This document shows positions 26,141-34,194 of a DNA stretch of 64,000 bases, piece after piece (within the stretch, counting starts at the first letter, position 1; every line of letters starts with the position of its first letter). The DNA is taken from the NCBI RefSeq assembly GCF_002025705.1, contig NZ_CP018846.1:549501-613500 (forward strand). Direction: 5' to 3'. Under the pieces are notes generated by a model that was given only the letters and a program-made list of their open reading frames with translations, made no database searches and was not told where the DNA came from. The position numbers and the translations under genes are program-made. This stretch comes from Pseudomonas putida. GTDB lineage: Bacteria; Pseudomonadota; Gammaproteobacteria; Pseudomonadales; Pseudomonadaceae.

Positions 26141-27361
26141 TCAAAAGCCTATGTCAGAAAAATCTTTGCAATAGAAGCCCTCATCGTAACGCTTCATGCC
26201 ATACGGTGAGCCGTTGGTCTTCTTCACGCATTTACCTGCAGCACCCAGTTTGACGTACATGTCATTGGTGACCGGATGTTTTGTGCGCGGCCCAGTCCAA
26301 TGACAACAACTTGCGCACATGTGCTTGGTGGTCAATGCACTGATTTTCCGGTGCTTCAGGGTAAAAGTACCGAGGTCCGGCTTTCGCTCCTCCCGCCTGT
26401 AATTTTGTGCAGGGCGAACTTGTGGTTCATCGTCGTCTTCCAGTTCGCGTCTTCCCGCGCTACCGGTGCGTTGCACTGGCGTATTCATAAGCGCGTGCAC
26501 CGACTTCCAGGCAATGAAAACCACGCCGAGAAGCAGCAGTAGCCAAGCGAGAGCCTGCTTTGTTAAAGCCTGAAGCCGGTTTGGCCACGACTCGGCCTCT
26601 TCCTTGGCCAGGCGCTGGCGCTCTGCTTCATGGGCTGTTGCCTGCTGAGCTGCGATTTGATTCCAGAGCTGTTCGCTCACTGCATCGAACGCCTGCGGCT
26701 GGAATAGAGCACTGCTGCCATCGTTGTTACGTACGGTTATTTCCCTACGGCAACTGACTACTCGGTTATCGAAGGTCGCTCGGCCAGTATTCAGTCTATC
26801 CAGTTGAGACACACTGTTTTCCATGCACCGGGCGAACTGCGCCAACTCTGCATTGTGCAGCGACGCCAAGGTAAGTCCATTGGCGGTTACATAGGGTGTC
26901 TTGCTGGCCGGGTACCAGCTGAAAGGAGCTTCATCAAGCTCGGCAAAGCGTGAGTTCAGATCATTCGAAACTTGCTCGAATGAATGAGCCGTCAACGGGT
27001 TGGCTGCCTGGAACAGCAGGCCGAGTTGCTTGGACAGCAGCTGAACTCGAAGGCTCTTGTCGAAGTCGATCCACCGCTTGCGTGAAGATTGATAGAGCGC
27101 GTTCTGGGCACCCGTAAAGGTAACTGCAACATAGTCGCCTTCACGCAAGGCGCGGACTGCCGGGTTCAATGACCGGCAGTTGGCGATGGTTCCGGCTTGC
27201 CAGCGGTTGGCAGCGTAAGTGTCCTGGATACAACGAATATAGCCGTCGACATCGGCAGGGGCCTGTTCGATGGGCGGCGGAGCCGCGTATACGACATCTG
27301 CAAGGGCCAGTAAGCCAGTACTGAACAGAAGCAGGAACGCATTCATCCGTGATGAGCTCAT
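26141..27361 (-). CDS. membrane protein with periplasmic domain and cytoplasmic cysteine cluster
   Basis: A 406-aa unrecognised protein. A signal peptide ends near VVYAAPPP (about residue 26). A periplasmic domain of about 240 residues has Cys pairs (YIRCIQDTY, IANCRSL, FARCMEN, VVSCRRE). A transmembrane helix spans about residues 277-297 (ALAWLLLLLGVVFIAWKSV). The charged cytoplasmic tail contains MCASCCHW, GKCVKK and FYCKDF, a likely metal-binding knuckle. It is on the same strand as the HerA operon, 295 bp upstream, and may belong to the system. Confidence 0.7.
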   Translation of the reverse strand: MSSSRMNAFLLLFSTGLLALADVVYAAPPPIEQAPADVDGYIRCIQDTYAANRWQAGTIANCRSLNPAVRALREGDYVAVTFTGAQNALYQSSRKRWIDFDKSLRVQLLSKQLGLLFQAANPLTAHSFEQVSNDLNSRFAELDEAPFSWYPASKTPYVTANGLTLASLHNAELAQFARCMENSVSQLDRLNTGRATFDNRVVSCRREITVRNNDGSSALFQPQAFDAVSEQLWNQIAAQQATAHEAERQRLAKEEAESWPNRLQALTKQALAWLLLLLGVVFIAWKSVHALMNTPVQRTGSAGRRELEDDDEPQVRPAQNYRREERKPDLGTFTLKHRKISALTTKHMCASCCHWTGPRTKHPVTNDMYVKLGAAGKCVKKTNGSPYGMKRYDEGFYCKDFSDIGF

Positions 27362-27451
27362 TGGTGAAAAGCGATCAGTGTATCTAAACGCCTTTGCTCA
27401 TGCTCGCCGCTCTCTTTCAGACAGCACGGCAATCGTTTCGTCGTTTCTTAC

Positions 27452-27718
27452 TCACTCGTCATGTTTTTCTGACGAATCCAGTTCAGCCAATGCCGCCGCA
27501 TTGTTCTTGAACGCCGCGGCAAACACGGCCCGGTTCTTGGCCATGAAGATGCTTGCCTCTTCGGCAATGTTTTCATCCAGCCCTGGTACATTTTTCACCA
27601 GAACCTGAGTAAGCACCTCTGCCAGTTCCAGCATCTGGTCATGGGCGTCTGCGAGTTTGCGGTCCAAGAACGTGGTCTCCAAATCGCGCGTGCTGCGGTA
27701 AAGAATCTCAACAGCCAT
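27452..27718 (-). CDS. yebG: YebG-family SOS-induced protein
   Basis: An 88-aa protein starting MAVEILYRSTRDLE, with DAHDQMLELAEVLTQVL and EASIFMAKNRAVF matching the YebG pattern of a charged small helical protein. YebG is DNA-damage inducible in E. coli. A perfect LexA box lies about 100 bp upstream, which supports both the identity and the start at ATG 27718. It probably marks the right edge of the accessory region. Confidence 0.85.
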   Translation of the reverse strand: MAVEILYRSTRDLETTFLDRKLADAHDQMLELAEVLTQVLVKNVPGLDENIAEEASIFMAKNRAVFAAAFKNNAAALAELDSSEKHDE

Positions 27719-27819
27719 ACGAGGCCTCTCGGTCAGTGGTAGCAGGGCAGCGGTCGTGTGCCTTCTGCTTTGCGGTTCAGTTGCTATCCAGGCAGTCAGG
27801 CAGAAGCCGTCACTGAATA

Positions 27820-27835
27820 CTGTATCGATGTACAG
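27820..27835 (-). promoter_or_regulatory. LexA box of yebG
   Basis: CTGTATCGATGTACAG is a perfect CTGT-N8-ACAG SOS box. On the minus strand it sits between a TTGCCA -35-like hexamer and a GTATTC/AGTATT -10-like hexamer, so LexA would block RNA polymerase directly. Confidence 0.9.
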
Positions 27836-28013
27836 TAATGGCAAGACGGTCATTTCGCAACCAGAAATTGTAGCCGTGCTGAAATCGCGTGCCGACCGTG
27901 CCTTGCGGCAATCGGTCGCCTTCCAAGGCAGGGGCCTGGCCCTTTAACTGCATGGCACAAGCGTCACAGGGGTGACGCATCATCCTTCATGTCGTATCGG
28001 GGAATCGCACATC

Positions 28014-28493
28014 GTGGACATCAAATGGGCAGAAAAACTGCGCAAGGGCCTGCACGGCTCGGCCGACTCGCTGGGCAACCTGTGTGTGGAAGCGTTCCAC
28101 TATCTGGCGCTGTTCGGCATTGGCGCAATAACCGCCTATGCGGCGGTGGTGACCTTCCTGGACATGCTCGGCAAGGGCGGGGTCAGCGTCGATGACATCC
28201 TGCTGCTGTTCATCTACCTGGAGCTTGGGGCGATGGTCGGTATCTACTTCAAGACCAACCACATGCCGATCCGCTTCCTTCTGTATGTGGCAATCACCGC
28301 GCTGACGCGCCTGCTGATCGGTGATGTGTCGCACCACAAGGCGCCGGATGAAGGGCTGCTGTACGTGTGCGGGGGCATTCTGCTGCTGGCGTTCTCGATC
28401 CTGGTGGTGCGCTACGCCTCGTATCGCTACCCCTCGACCAAGGCGCTGGATGCCAACGGCAAGGAATTGAAGGAAATGGAGGAGGGCAAGTAG
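28014..28493 (+). CDS. psiE: phosphate-starvation-inducible PsiE-family protein
   Basis: A 159-aa protein with four transmembrane segments and the PsiE motifs EAFHYLALFGIGAIT and IYLELGAMVGIYFKTNHMPI. The start is GTG 28014, set by GGGGAAT upstream; the ATG-like alternative further upstream lacks a ribosome site. The family responds to phosphate starvation in E. coli, but its biochemical role is unknown. Confidence 0.88.
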   Translation: MDIKWAEKLRKGLHGSADSLGNLCVEAFHYLALFGIGAITAYAAVVTFLDMLGKGGVSVDDILLLFIYLELGAMVGIYFKTNHMPIRFLLYVAITALTRLLIGDVSHHKAPDEGLLYVCGGILLLAFSILVVRYASYRYPSTKALDANGKELKEMEEGK

Positions 28494-28607
28494 GGGCTAG
28501 ATATCTGTTGCCAGTGCCTGGCTCTGGCGCGGTTGAATCATCGCAGGCGTCGGCAGGGGAGTCGTGACACGGGGTCGCGAACCAGAGGCGCCAAGCGGGG
28601 GATTCAC

Positions 28608-28901
28608 ATGAAGCTGAACATCGAAGCGGTCCATGCTCACCTGAAGCAAGCATTCAGGCTTGACCCCGATGCGGTGCATGTCACCGAAGTGGGGGATGTC
28701 ATCAACCTGGACGTGATCAGAAGCCGCACCCTGGTCGAAGAGTCATTGCACTGGCTCAAGCGGGGCGAAGAGCCGACCTATGATCCGGGCCTGTTCGGCC
28801 TGTTTCACCAGCCCGGCACTTTTGACAGCGCACACCGAGTCGGCAGCTGGCGCCTGCAGGACCTGGAGAAGCAGATCGGCAAGCTGTTGCAACTTGTGTG
28901 A
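28608..28901 (+). CDS. conserved hypothetical protein
   Basis: A 97-aa soluble protein with no domain I can name. Visible features are VHVTEVGDVINLDVI, an LHWLKRGEEPTYDPGLFGLF segment and a C-terminal helix LQDLEKQIGKLLQL. ATG 28608 lies after GGGGGA. It is convergent with the DUF3509 gene (3-bp gap). Confidence 0.6.
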   Translation: MKLNIEAVHAHLKQAFRLDPDAVHVTEVGDVINLDVIRSRTLVEESLHWLKRGEEPTYDPGLFGLFHQPGTFDSAHRVGSWRLQDLEKQIGKLLQLV

Positions 28902-28904
28902 CGG

Positions 28905-29207
28905 TTAATTGGCCACGCCAGCGGCCGTGAACCAACGGGCATCCTGACGCGGATCACGCGTCAGGGCGGCCAAAACCTGCAACGGGTTCTGCCCCAACTC
29001 GATGGCCAGGCCAAGACGGATGCTGTCGATGACCCGCTGCAGGCGCACCGGGTCGTTGCGCTGGGCCTGGCTGATCAGGCGTTTGGCAACCACGCCGGCG
29101 TCGTCGGAAAGGGTCAGCATGATGCTGCCGTCCAGCCGTTCGATACTCAGGTTGACCCGGTATTCGGGAGCGAAAGCGGCACTGATCTGTTCGAATGGGT
29201 TGTTCAT
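28905..29207 (-). CDS. DUF3509 family protein
   Basis: A 100-aa protein starting MNNPFEQISAAFAPEYRVNL, with RLDGSIMLTLSD and RLQRVIDSIRLGLAIELG. This is the Pseudomonas DUF3509 family of unknown function. I chose the start at the conserved MNNPF; the upstream frame contains promoter-like DNA. Confidence 0.8.
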   Translation of the reverse strand: MNNPFEQISAAFAPEYRVNLSIERLDGSIMLTLSDDAGVVAKRLISQAQRNDPVRLQRVIDSIRLGLAIELGQNPLQVLAALTRDPRQDARWFTAAGVAN

Positions 29208-29290
29208 GGTCGGGGTCTGCAATGAAAGGCTGCAGAAGTTGACCGGCTGACCCGCAGGTTGGTTCAGACCCATTGATCGGCGCAAACGAA

Positions 29291-29314
29291 AACGCCCGGC
29301 ACAGGCCGGGCGTT
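29291..29314. terminator. strong hairpin terminator
   Basis: AACGCCCGGC pairs with GCCGGGCGTT around ACAG. It lies directly after the HPF-like gene on the minus strand and before the DUF3509 gene. The T-rich tail is modest on both strands. Confidence 0.6.
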
Positions 29315-29331
29315 GTTGTTCAGGGTGCGGA

Positions 29332-29679
29332 TCAGGCTTCCGGATCACTCAGTTCCAGTGCACCGCGCTTGCTGCGCAGCTTGCCGTAGAAGTGCTCCAG
29401 CGCATTGTTCAGCTTGCTGGCGGCACCGTCGACCGCCTGGTCCAGCGAGGTGGCGGTGTGGGTCACGGAAATCGGCTGATGGCCTTTCGGGCGAGCCTCC
29501 AACTGGCAGCGTTTGTCATGCGGGCCGGGCTTGGCGCCGTTCTCGTCGCGCAGATGCACCTCGATGCGGGTGAGGTCGTCATCAAAGCGTTCGAGGGTGG
29601 CTTCCAGCGTACTGCGGACCCACTCGTTGAGACGGATGTTGCCTTCGATATGGTTGCTGCTGTTGACCTGGATTTGCAT
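29332..29679 (-). CDS. HPF/RaiA-family ribosome-associated protein
   Basis: A 115-aa protein with the hibernation-factor fold: MQIQVNSSNHIEG, then IEVHLRDENGAKPGPHDKRC, LEARPKGHQPISVTHTA, and a C-terminal helix with LNNALEHFYGKLRSKRG. Members bind the 30S subunit and dimerise or protect idle ribosomes. The SNHIEGN start departs from the NIEIT of the standard rpoN-linked HPF, so this is likely a second, stress-linked paralogue. Confidence 0.82.
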   Translation of the reverse strand: MQIQVNSSNHIEGNIRLNEWVRSTLEATLERFDDDLTRIEVHLRDENGAKPGPHDKRCQLEARPKGHQPISVTHTATSLDQAVDGAASKLNNALEHFYGKLRSKRGALELSDPEA

Positions 29680-29835
29680 GATTCCAATCCTTATTCAGCT
29701 TGCTCGCATGGAGGCGTGCCTAGGCCATTGAGGGCCTTGGTATTTCTGCGCCTCTTGACTCTAAGGTCAGGCAACGGCGAAGCGATTACAACCCCTTTTT
29801 GAAAATAAATTTCCTGTTGCAAATTCGCCAGCGGG

Positions 29836-29880
29836 GGGCTGCTTTGCAGCCCATCGCCGGCAAGCGCGGCTCCCATACCT
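29836..29880. repeat. single degenerate REP with hairpin
   Basis: GGGCTGCTTTGCAGCCC (29836-29852) forms a hairpin next to ATCGCCGGCAAGCGCGGCTC, a diverged REP half. It lies just after the end of fecA and may act as its terminator. Confidence 0.6.
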
Positions 29881-29893
29881 CCGGGCTGTTGCC

Positions 29894-32230
29894 TCAGAAT
29901 TCCACCGAGGTCTGCACATACAAGGTGCGCGGCTCACCCACGTACTTGCCCTTGTTGTTGTCGTCGAACGAGCGCGTGTAGTACTCGCGGTTGAACAGGT
30001 TCTTCACCCCCACGGCGAGCTTCAGGTTGGACAGCTGCGGGCCGAAGTCGTAGCCGGCGCGGGTGCTGACCAGCATGTAACCCGGGATGCGCCCGGTGCT
30101 GCCATCGGCGCTTTCTGCATGGGTGTTGGCGTTGTCGGCGTACTGGCTGCTCTGGAAGCTGCCATCCAGGTTCAACTGCCAGGGCCCTTCGGTGTAACCC
30201 ACGCCCAGGTTGCCTTTGTGTCGCGACGAGAACGGCACCTGATTGCCCTTGTTCGGGCCATCTTCGCGGATGGTCGCGTCAACGAAGGCATAGCTGGCAT
30301 GCACGTCGAAACCGGCCAGTGCCGGGCTCAGGCCATCCAGTGCATAGCGTACGCTGGTCTCGACGCCTTGGTGGCGGGTCTCGCCACGGGCGATCACCGA
30401 ATCGTTGGTCTGGTTGCTCTCGTACTGGTTATCGAAATTGATCAGGAAAACACCGATTTCGGCCTGCAGGTCGCCGCTGTCATAGCGGGTACCGAGCTCC
30501 CAGGTGCGTGCTTTTTCCGGTTTCACTTCGCCGCTGCTGACGCGGTTGGGCATCTGGCTGTACTGCACGCTGCCGAACGAGCCTTCGGTGTTGGCATACA
30601 GGTTCCACTGGTCGGTCAGGTGGTACATCACGTTCAGCGCTGGCAGGGCGGTGTTGTAGCTGCCTTGGTAGCGTACACCGTTGATCTTGTTGCTCTGCTC
30701 GGAGTCGATCATCTCGTAGCGGATGCCCGGGGTAATGGTCCAGCGGCCGATGTCGATGCGGTCGTCCAGGTAGATTGCATGCGCCTCGGTGCTGCCACGG
30801 GTGTCGCGGTCGTTGCGGCTGGCGGTGGTCGGCAGGCGGTCGGCGCTGGTCGGTTCGCGGTAGCGCAGTTCGTGCCCGGCTTCGTTGACGTAGCGGTAGC
30901 CGATGCCCAGTTCGTGCCAGCTTTCACCCAGGGCGACACCTTGCGAAAAACGGGTCTCGATGCCACGTACCCAGTATTCGCGTGGCGACAGTGAAACGAA
31001 GCTGCCCTGGTCCAGGTAGCCGCTGCGCAGGGTCTTGGTGAAGAAGCTGTTGACGCTGAACTGTCGGTCGTCCTGCTTGTAGTCGTAGCCAACGTTGAAC
31101 AGCGTGCGACGGCCCCAGAACTTGTCCTTCAGGCGAGTCGACTGATACGGGTCGTCGTCGAAATCGGCCGTGCTCAGGCCGCCAGGCATCTGCGCTTCAC
31201 CCTCGTAGTACTGGGCCATGGCATGCAGGCTGTTGGCTTCGTCCAGTTGCAGCTTGCCCTTGAGGATCAGGTCGTCGATCTGCGTATCGCTGTGCTCGCG
31301 CCAGTCACCCCCGCGAACACCGGAGTACAGCAGGGCACCGCCCAGGCCGTTTTGATTGGTGCCACCGACCAGCAGGTTGGCGCTGTTCTTGAAGCCATCA
31401 TGGCTTGACGAGGGGCTGATCTGGTTCTGCATGGCGGCCTTGAAGGTCGCCTCCTCGGGGATGGCACGGGTGACGAAGTTGACGATGCCGCCGACGTTTT
31501 GCGGGCCGTAGCGCACGGCGCCGCCGCCGCGTACCACGTCTACTGCATCCATGTTGCCCATGCTGATGGGCGCCAGTGACAGTTGTGGCTGGCCATACGG
31601 CGCGAACGGTACCGGGATGCCGTCCATCAGCACGGTCGAGCGCGATGCCAGGCGCGGGTTGAGGCCGCGAATGCCGAAGTTCAGTGCCAGGTCGTGGCTG
31701 CCGGTGCCGTTGTTGTCCGGGGCGTTTACACCGGGGATGCGGTTGAGCACTTCTCGCGCGGTGCTGGCGCCGCTGCGTTCGAACTCCTCGCGGCGCACCA
31801 CGTCACGCGCGCCGGGGTGCTCGAAGACGTTGTCCTGCTGCGCCTCGCCCAGCCAGTCGCCAACCACGGTCGAGGCGCCGAGCTCCACGGCAGCGCCCGG
31901 GGCTGCTGCGGCAATCGGCTGCAGGCTGAAGGCGTTGCCGGTCTCCTGGCGAGCTTGCAGGCCACTGCCACGCAACAGCGCATCGAGGCCTTGGGCGACT
32001 TCGTACTGGCCATCCAGCCCTTGGCTGGCGAGGCCCTGGGTGAGCTGCGAGCCGAACGAGATCAACGCGCCGCTCTCGCGGCCGAACTGGTTCAGGGCCT
32101 CTTCCAGCGAGCCGGCGGCGATGTGGTAGGTACGCGCTTCGGCGGCGAACAGGGAAGGGCTGGTGAAGCCGAGGCTGGTGACGAGCAGCAGGGCGTGAGC
32201 GAGCGGGTGGGGGCGCAGGGGCATCGACAT
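29894..32230 (-). CDS. fecA: TonB-dependent ferric citrate-type receptor FecA
   Basis: About 778 aa. A signal peptide ends near SLFAAEA. A secretin/TonB N-terminal signalling domain follows (YHIAAGSLEEALNQFGRESG, about residues 36-105). Next come the plug (REVLNRIPGVN, GIRGLNPRLASRSTVLMDGI, VDVVRGGGAVRYGPQNVGG) and a 22-strand barrel ending in YVQTSVEF. The signalling domain and the adjacent fecR-fecI mark it as a sigma-inducing receptor. Identity as FecA rests on overall pattern with the P. aeruginosa protein. I prefer ATG 32230 (or 32224, after AGGA) to the GTG at 32266. Confidence 0.87.
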   Translation of the reverse strand: MSMPLRPHPLAHALLLVTSLGFTSPSLFAAEARTYHIAAGSLEEALNQFGRESGALISFGSQLTQGLASQGLDGQYEVAQGLDALLRGSGLQARQETGNAFSLQPIAAAAPGAAVELGASTVVGDWLGEAQQDNVFEHPGARDVVRREEFERSGASTAREVLNRIPGVNAPDNNGTGSHDLALNFGIRGLNPRLASRSTVLMDGIPVPFAPYGQPQLSLAPISMGNMDAVDVVRGGGAVRYGPQNVGGIVNFVTRAIPEEATFKAAMQNQISPSSSHDGFKNSANLLVGGTNQNGLGGALLYSGVRGGDWREHSDTQIDDLILKGKLQLDEANSLHAMAQYYEGEAQMPGGLSTADFDDDPYQSTRLKDKFWGRRTLFNVGYDYKQDDRQFSVNSFFTKTLRSGYLDQGSFVSLSPREYWVRGIETRFSQGVALGESWHELGIGYRYVNEAGHELRYREPTSADRLPTTASRNDRDTRGSTEAHAIYLDDRIDIGRWTITPGIRYEMIDSEQSNKINGVRYQGSYNTALPALNVMYHLTDQWNLYANTEGSFGSVQYSQMPNRVSSGEVKPEKARTWELGTRYDSGDLQAEIGVFLINFDNQYESNQTNDSVIARGETRHQGVETSVRYALDGLSPALAGFDVHASYAFVDATIREDGPNKGNQVPFSSRHKGNLGVGYTEGPWQLNLDGSFQSSQYADNANTHAESADGSTGRIPGYMLVSTRAGYDFGPQLSNLKLAVGVKNLFNREYYTRSFDDNNKGKYVGEPRTLYVQTSVEF

Positions 32231-32305
32231 GGGTCCTGTGAGAAGGGGTTCTGCCTTCTCTGTCACGCGAGTGTGTGGAATCGGCTCAGGTGATTGAAAA
32301 AATTC

Positions 32306-33235
32306 TCAACCAAGCCGAGGCTCGACCGTTACCCAGTAGCGGGTGAAGCGCCGCACCCGCACTGGCAGTGCCACTTCCAGCATGTGCAGGATCTGCTCGC
32401 TGTCATCCAGCGGATACGAGCCGGAAACCCGCAGATTGGCGACCGTCTCGCTGCAACCCAGTTGCCCCTGGCGATAGCGGCCAAGCTCGGCGAGGAAGTC
32501 TGCCAGGCGCATCTGTGCTGCCACCAGCATGCCGTCGACCCAGGCGCCGCTGTTGCGGTCCACTGGCGTGATGGCCTGCCAGCCTTGTGCGGTGAAGCGG
32601 GCACGCTGCCCGGCGAGCAGCGCGTGGCCGGCAAAGCTGGCCTTGCCGCTGAATACCGAAACCAGGCTGAAGCCGTCGAACTCACGCACGTTGAAGCGCC
32701 CGCTATCCAGGCGCACGGCGCCCTGATCGGTACGCAGCAGTAAGGGGCGTGTGTCATTTGCCACGTCCAGCGCCAGTTCACCCTCGAGCAGCCGTACCTG
32801 ACGTTGCTGGCCATCGAAGCGCACGTCGGCGGCGCTGCGGGTATTGAGTTGCAGCAGGCTGCCATCGTCCAGCTGCATCCGCCGCCGTTGCCCAAGCGGG
32901 CTGCGGTAGTCGGCCATCAGGCCCGGTAGCGGATTGTGCGAATGCAGGCCCAGGCCCGTGGCGCTGGCCACGCCGAACAGCAACAGCGCCTTGAGCGCGC
33001 GGCGCCGGGCAGGGGAGTGCGGAGCCTGCAGCGTGGCATGCACCACTGGCGAGGCTACCCCGCGCAGGCGCTGGTTGACCTGCTGGATATGCGCCCAGGC
33101 ACGCTGATGTTCGTCATTGGACAACAGCCAGCGCTGCAGCGCCTGTTGCTGGCTGTGGTCGAAGTCGTCGCCCTGGGACTCGATCAGCCAGTGCACGGCC
33201 TGTTCGGCCACCTGTGGCGAAAACGACGGGTTCAC
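32306..33235 (-). CDS. fecR: FecR anti-sigma regulator
   Basis: A 309-aa protein. The N-terminal cytoplasmic domain has AVHWLIESQGDDF and WLLSNDEHQRAWAHI. A single transmembrane helix lies near residues 83-98 (LKALLLFGVASATGLGL). The periplasmic FecR domain has LDDGSLLQLNTRSAADVRF. It relays the receptor state to FecI. The start is GTG 33235, overlapping the fecI stop (GTGA). Confidence 0.9.
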   Translation of the reverse strand: MNPSFSPQVAEQAVHWLIESQGDDFDHSQQQALQRWLLSNDEHQRAWAHIQQVNQRLRGVASPVVHATLQAPHSPARRRALKALLLFGVASATGLGLHSHNPLPGLMADYRSPLGQRRRMQLDDGSLLQLNTRSAADVRFDGQQRQVRLLEGELALDVANDTRPLLLRTDQGAVRLDSGRFNVREFDGFSLVSVFSGKASFAGHALLAGQRARFTAQGWQAITPVDRNSGAWVDGMLVAAQMRLADFLAELGRYRQGQLGCSETVANLRVSGSYPLDDSEQILHMLEVALPVRVRRFTRYWVTVEPRLG

Positions 33236-33726
33236 AGGGCGAAGTAGCAGCGCATGGCTGCCTTGTTCAGGTAGCGCTTGACCGTAGCCAGCGAAATGCC
33301 CAGCTCGCGGGCAATCTCGGTCTGGCCCAGGCCGTCGACCTGAGCCAGCAGGAACACGCGCTTGACCAGCGCTGGCAGGCCATCGAGCAAGCGGTCCAGC
33401 TCCAGCAGGGTCTCGAAGATGATCGCTTTCTGCTCTTCACTCGGGGCGACGCACTCCGGGACCTGGGCCAGCGCTTCGAGGTAGGCGCGCTCCAGTTCCT
33501 GACGGCGGAAGTGGTTGCACAGCACGCGCTTGGCCACGGTGGCGAGAAACGCCCGTGGCTCGACCAGTTGCGGGGCTTCGCGCGCCTGCAGCAGGCGCAC
33601 ATAGGTGTCCTGAGCCAGGTCGGCAGCGCTCTGCGGGCAGCCCAGGCGACGGCGCAGCCAGCCCGTCAGCCAGGTGTGATGAGCGTGGTAGAGGCCTTCG
33701 ACCGTGGAAGAGAGGGCGCTGGACAC
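33232..33726 (-). CDS. fecI: ECF sigma factor FecI
   Basis: A 164-aa iron-starvation sigma factor. Region 2 has DLAQDTYVRLLQAR and FLATVAKRVLCNHFRR. Region 4 has VFLLAQVDGLGQTEIARELG with SLATVKRYL. GTG 33726 follows GGAG. It directs transcription of fecA once FecR signals. The upstream region includes a weak Fur-like sequence near 33761-33779 and a better one at 33841-33859. Confidence 0.9.
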   Translation of the reverse strand: MSSALSSTVEGLYHAHHTWLTGWLRRRLGCPQSAADLAQDTYVRLLQAREAPQLVEPRAFLATVAKRVLCNHFRRQELERAYLEALAQVPECVAPSEEQKAIIFETLLELDRLLDGLPALVKRVFLLAQVDGLGQTEIARELGISLATVKRYLNKAAMRCYFAL

Positions 33727-33840
33727 CGAGGATACTCCGGCGCCGACTAGCGCAACTGGTAGTAAGAATTGTTCGCATTGTAGTGGGAGTGTGCGCTCCT
33801 CGGCAATCCTCTGACCGTTGGTGTCTCAGTCTTTGCTTAT

Positions 33841-33859
33841 GAGAATTGAAATCATTACT
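33841..33859. promoter_or_regulatory. Fur box in the divergent iron promoter
   Basis: GAGAATTGAAATCATTACT matches 13 of 19 positions of GATAATGATAATCATTATC. It lies between fecI (minus) and the PepSY operon (plus), so iron-loaded Fur would repress one or both. Confidence 0.7.
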
Positions 33860-33888
33860 ATTGCAGCCCCATTTCCCGGACAAACGTC

Positions 33889-34194
33889 ATGAAGCGCAGC
33901 GCCGCCGGACTCCCTCTCAGCTACCGCATGGCCGTGGTTTCACGCAGCCTGGCCGCATTGCTGGGCGGCTATCTGCTGGCGTCGCTGCTGAGTGTCTGCC
34001 TTGCCCTGTTGCTGCCGTTGCCCCAGGTCGACGCCACCCTGACCGGCCTGATGCTCTCGTTCGTGTTCTACCTGCTGGCCTTCATCTGGTGCTTCGCCTG
34101 CCGCAGCGCCTGGCGCGCCTGGCTTGGCGTGTTGCTGCCAAGCCTGGTGCTGGGGCTGCTCGGCGGGTTCGCCTACTGGATGAAAAACCCATGA
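33889..34194 (+). CDS. DUF3649 membrane protein
   Basis: A 101-aa protein with three hydrophobic segments, matching the DUF3649 iron-uptake-associated family (SYRMAVVSRSLAALLGGYLL; LAFIWCFACRSAWRAW). Its stop overlaps the PepSY gene start as ATGA. It is the first gene of the iron operon downstream of the Fur box. Confidence 0.82.
   Translation: MKRSAAGLPLSYRMAVVSRSLAALLGGYLLASLLSVCLALLLPLPQVDATLTGLMLSFVFYLLAFIWCFACRSAWRAWLGVLLPSLVLGLLGGFAYWMKNP

Noticed and set aside
16618..27451. Integrase, transposase, tRNA or direct repeats marking a mobile island
   Set aside because: None seen. The region's foreign origin rests only on gene content and context.
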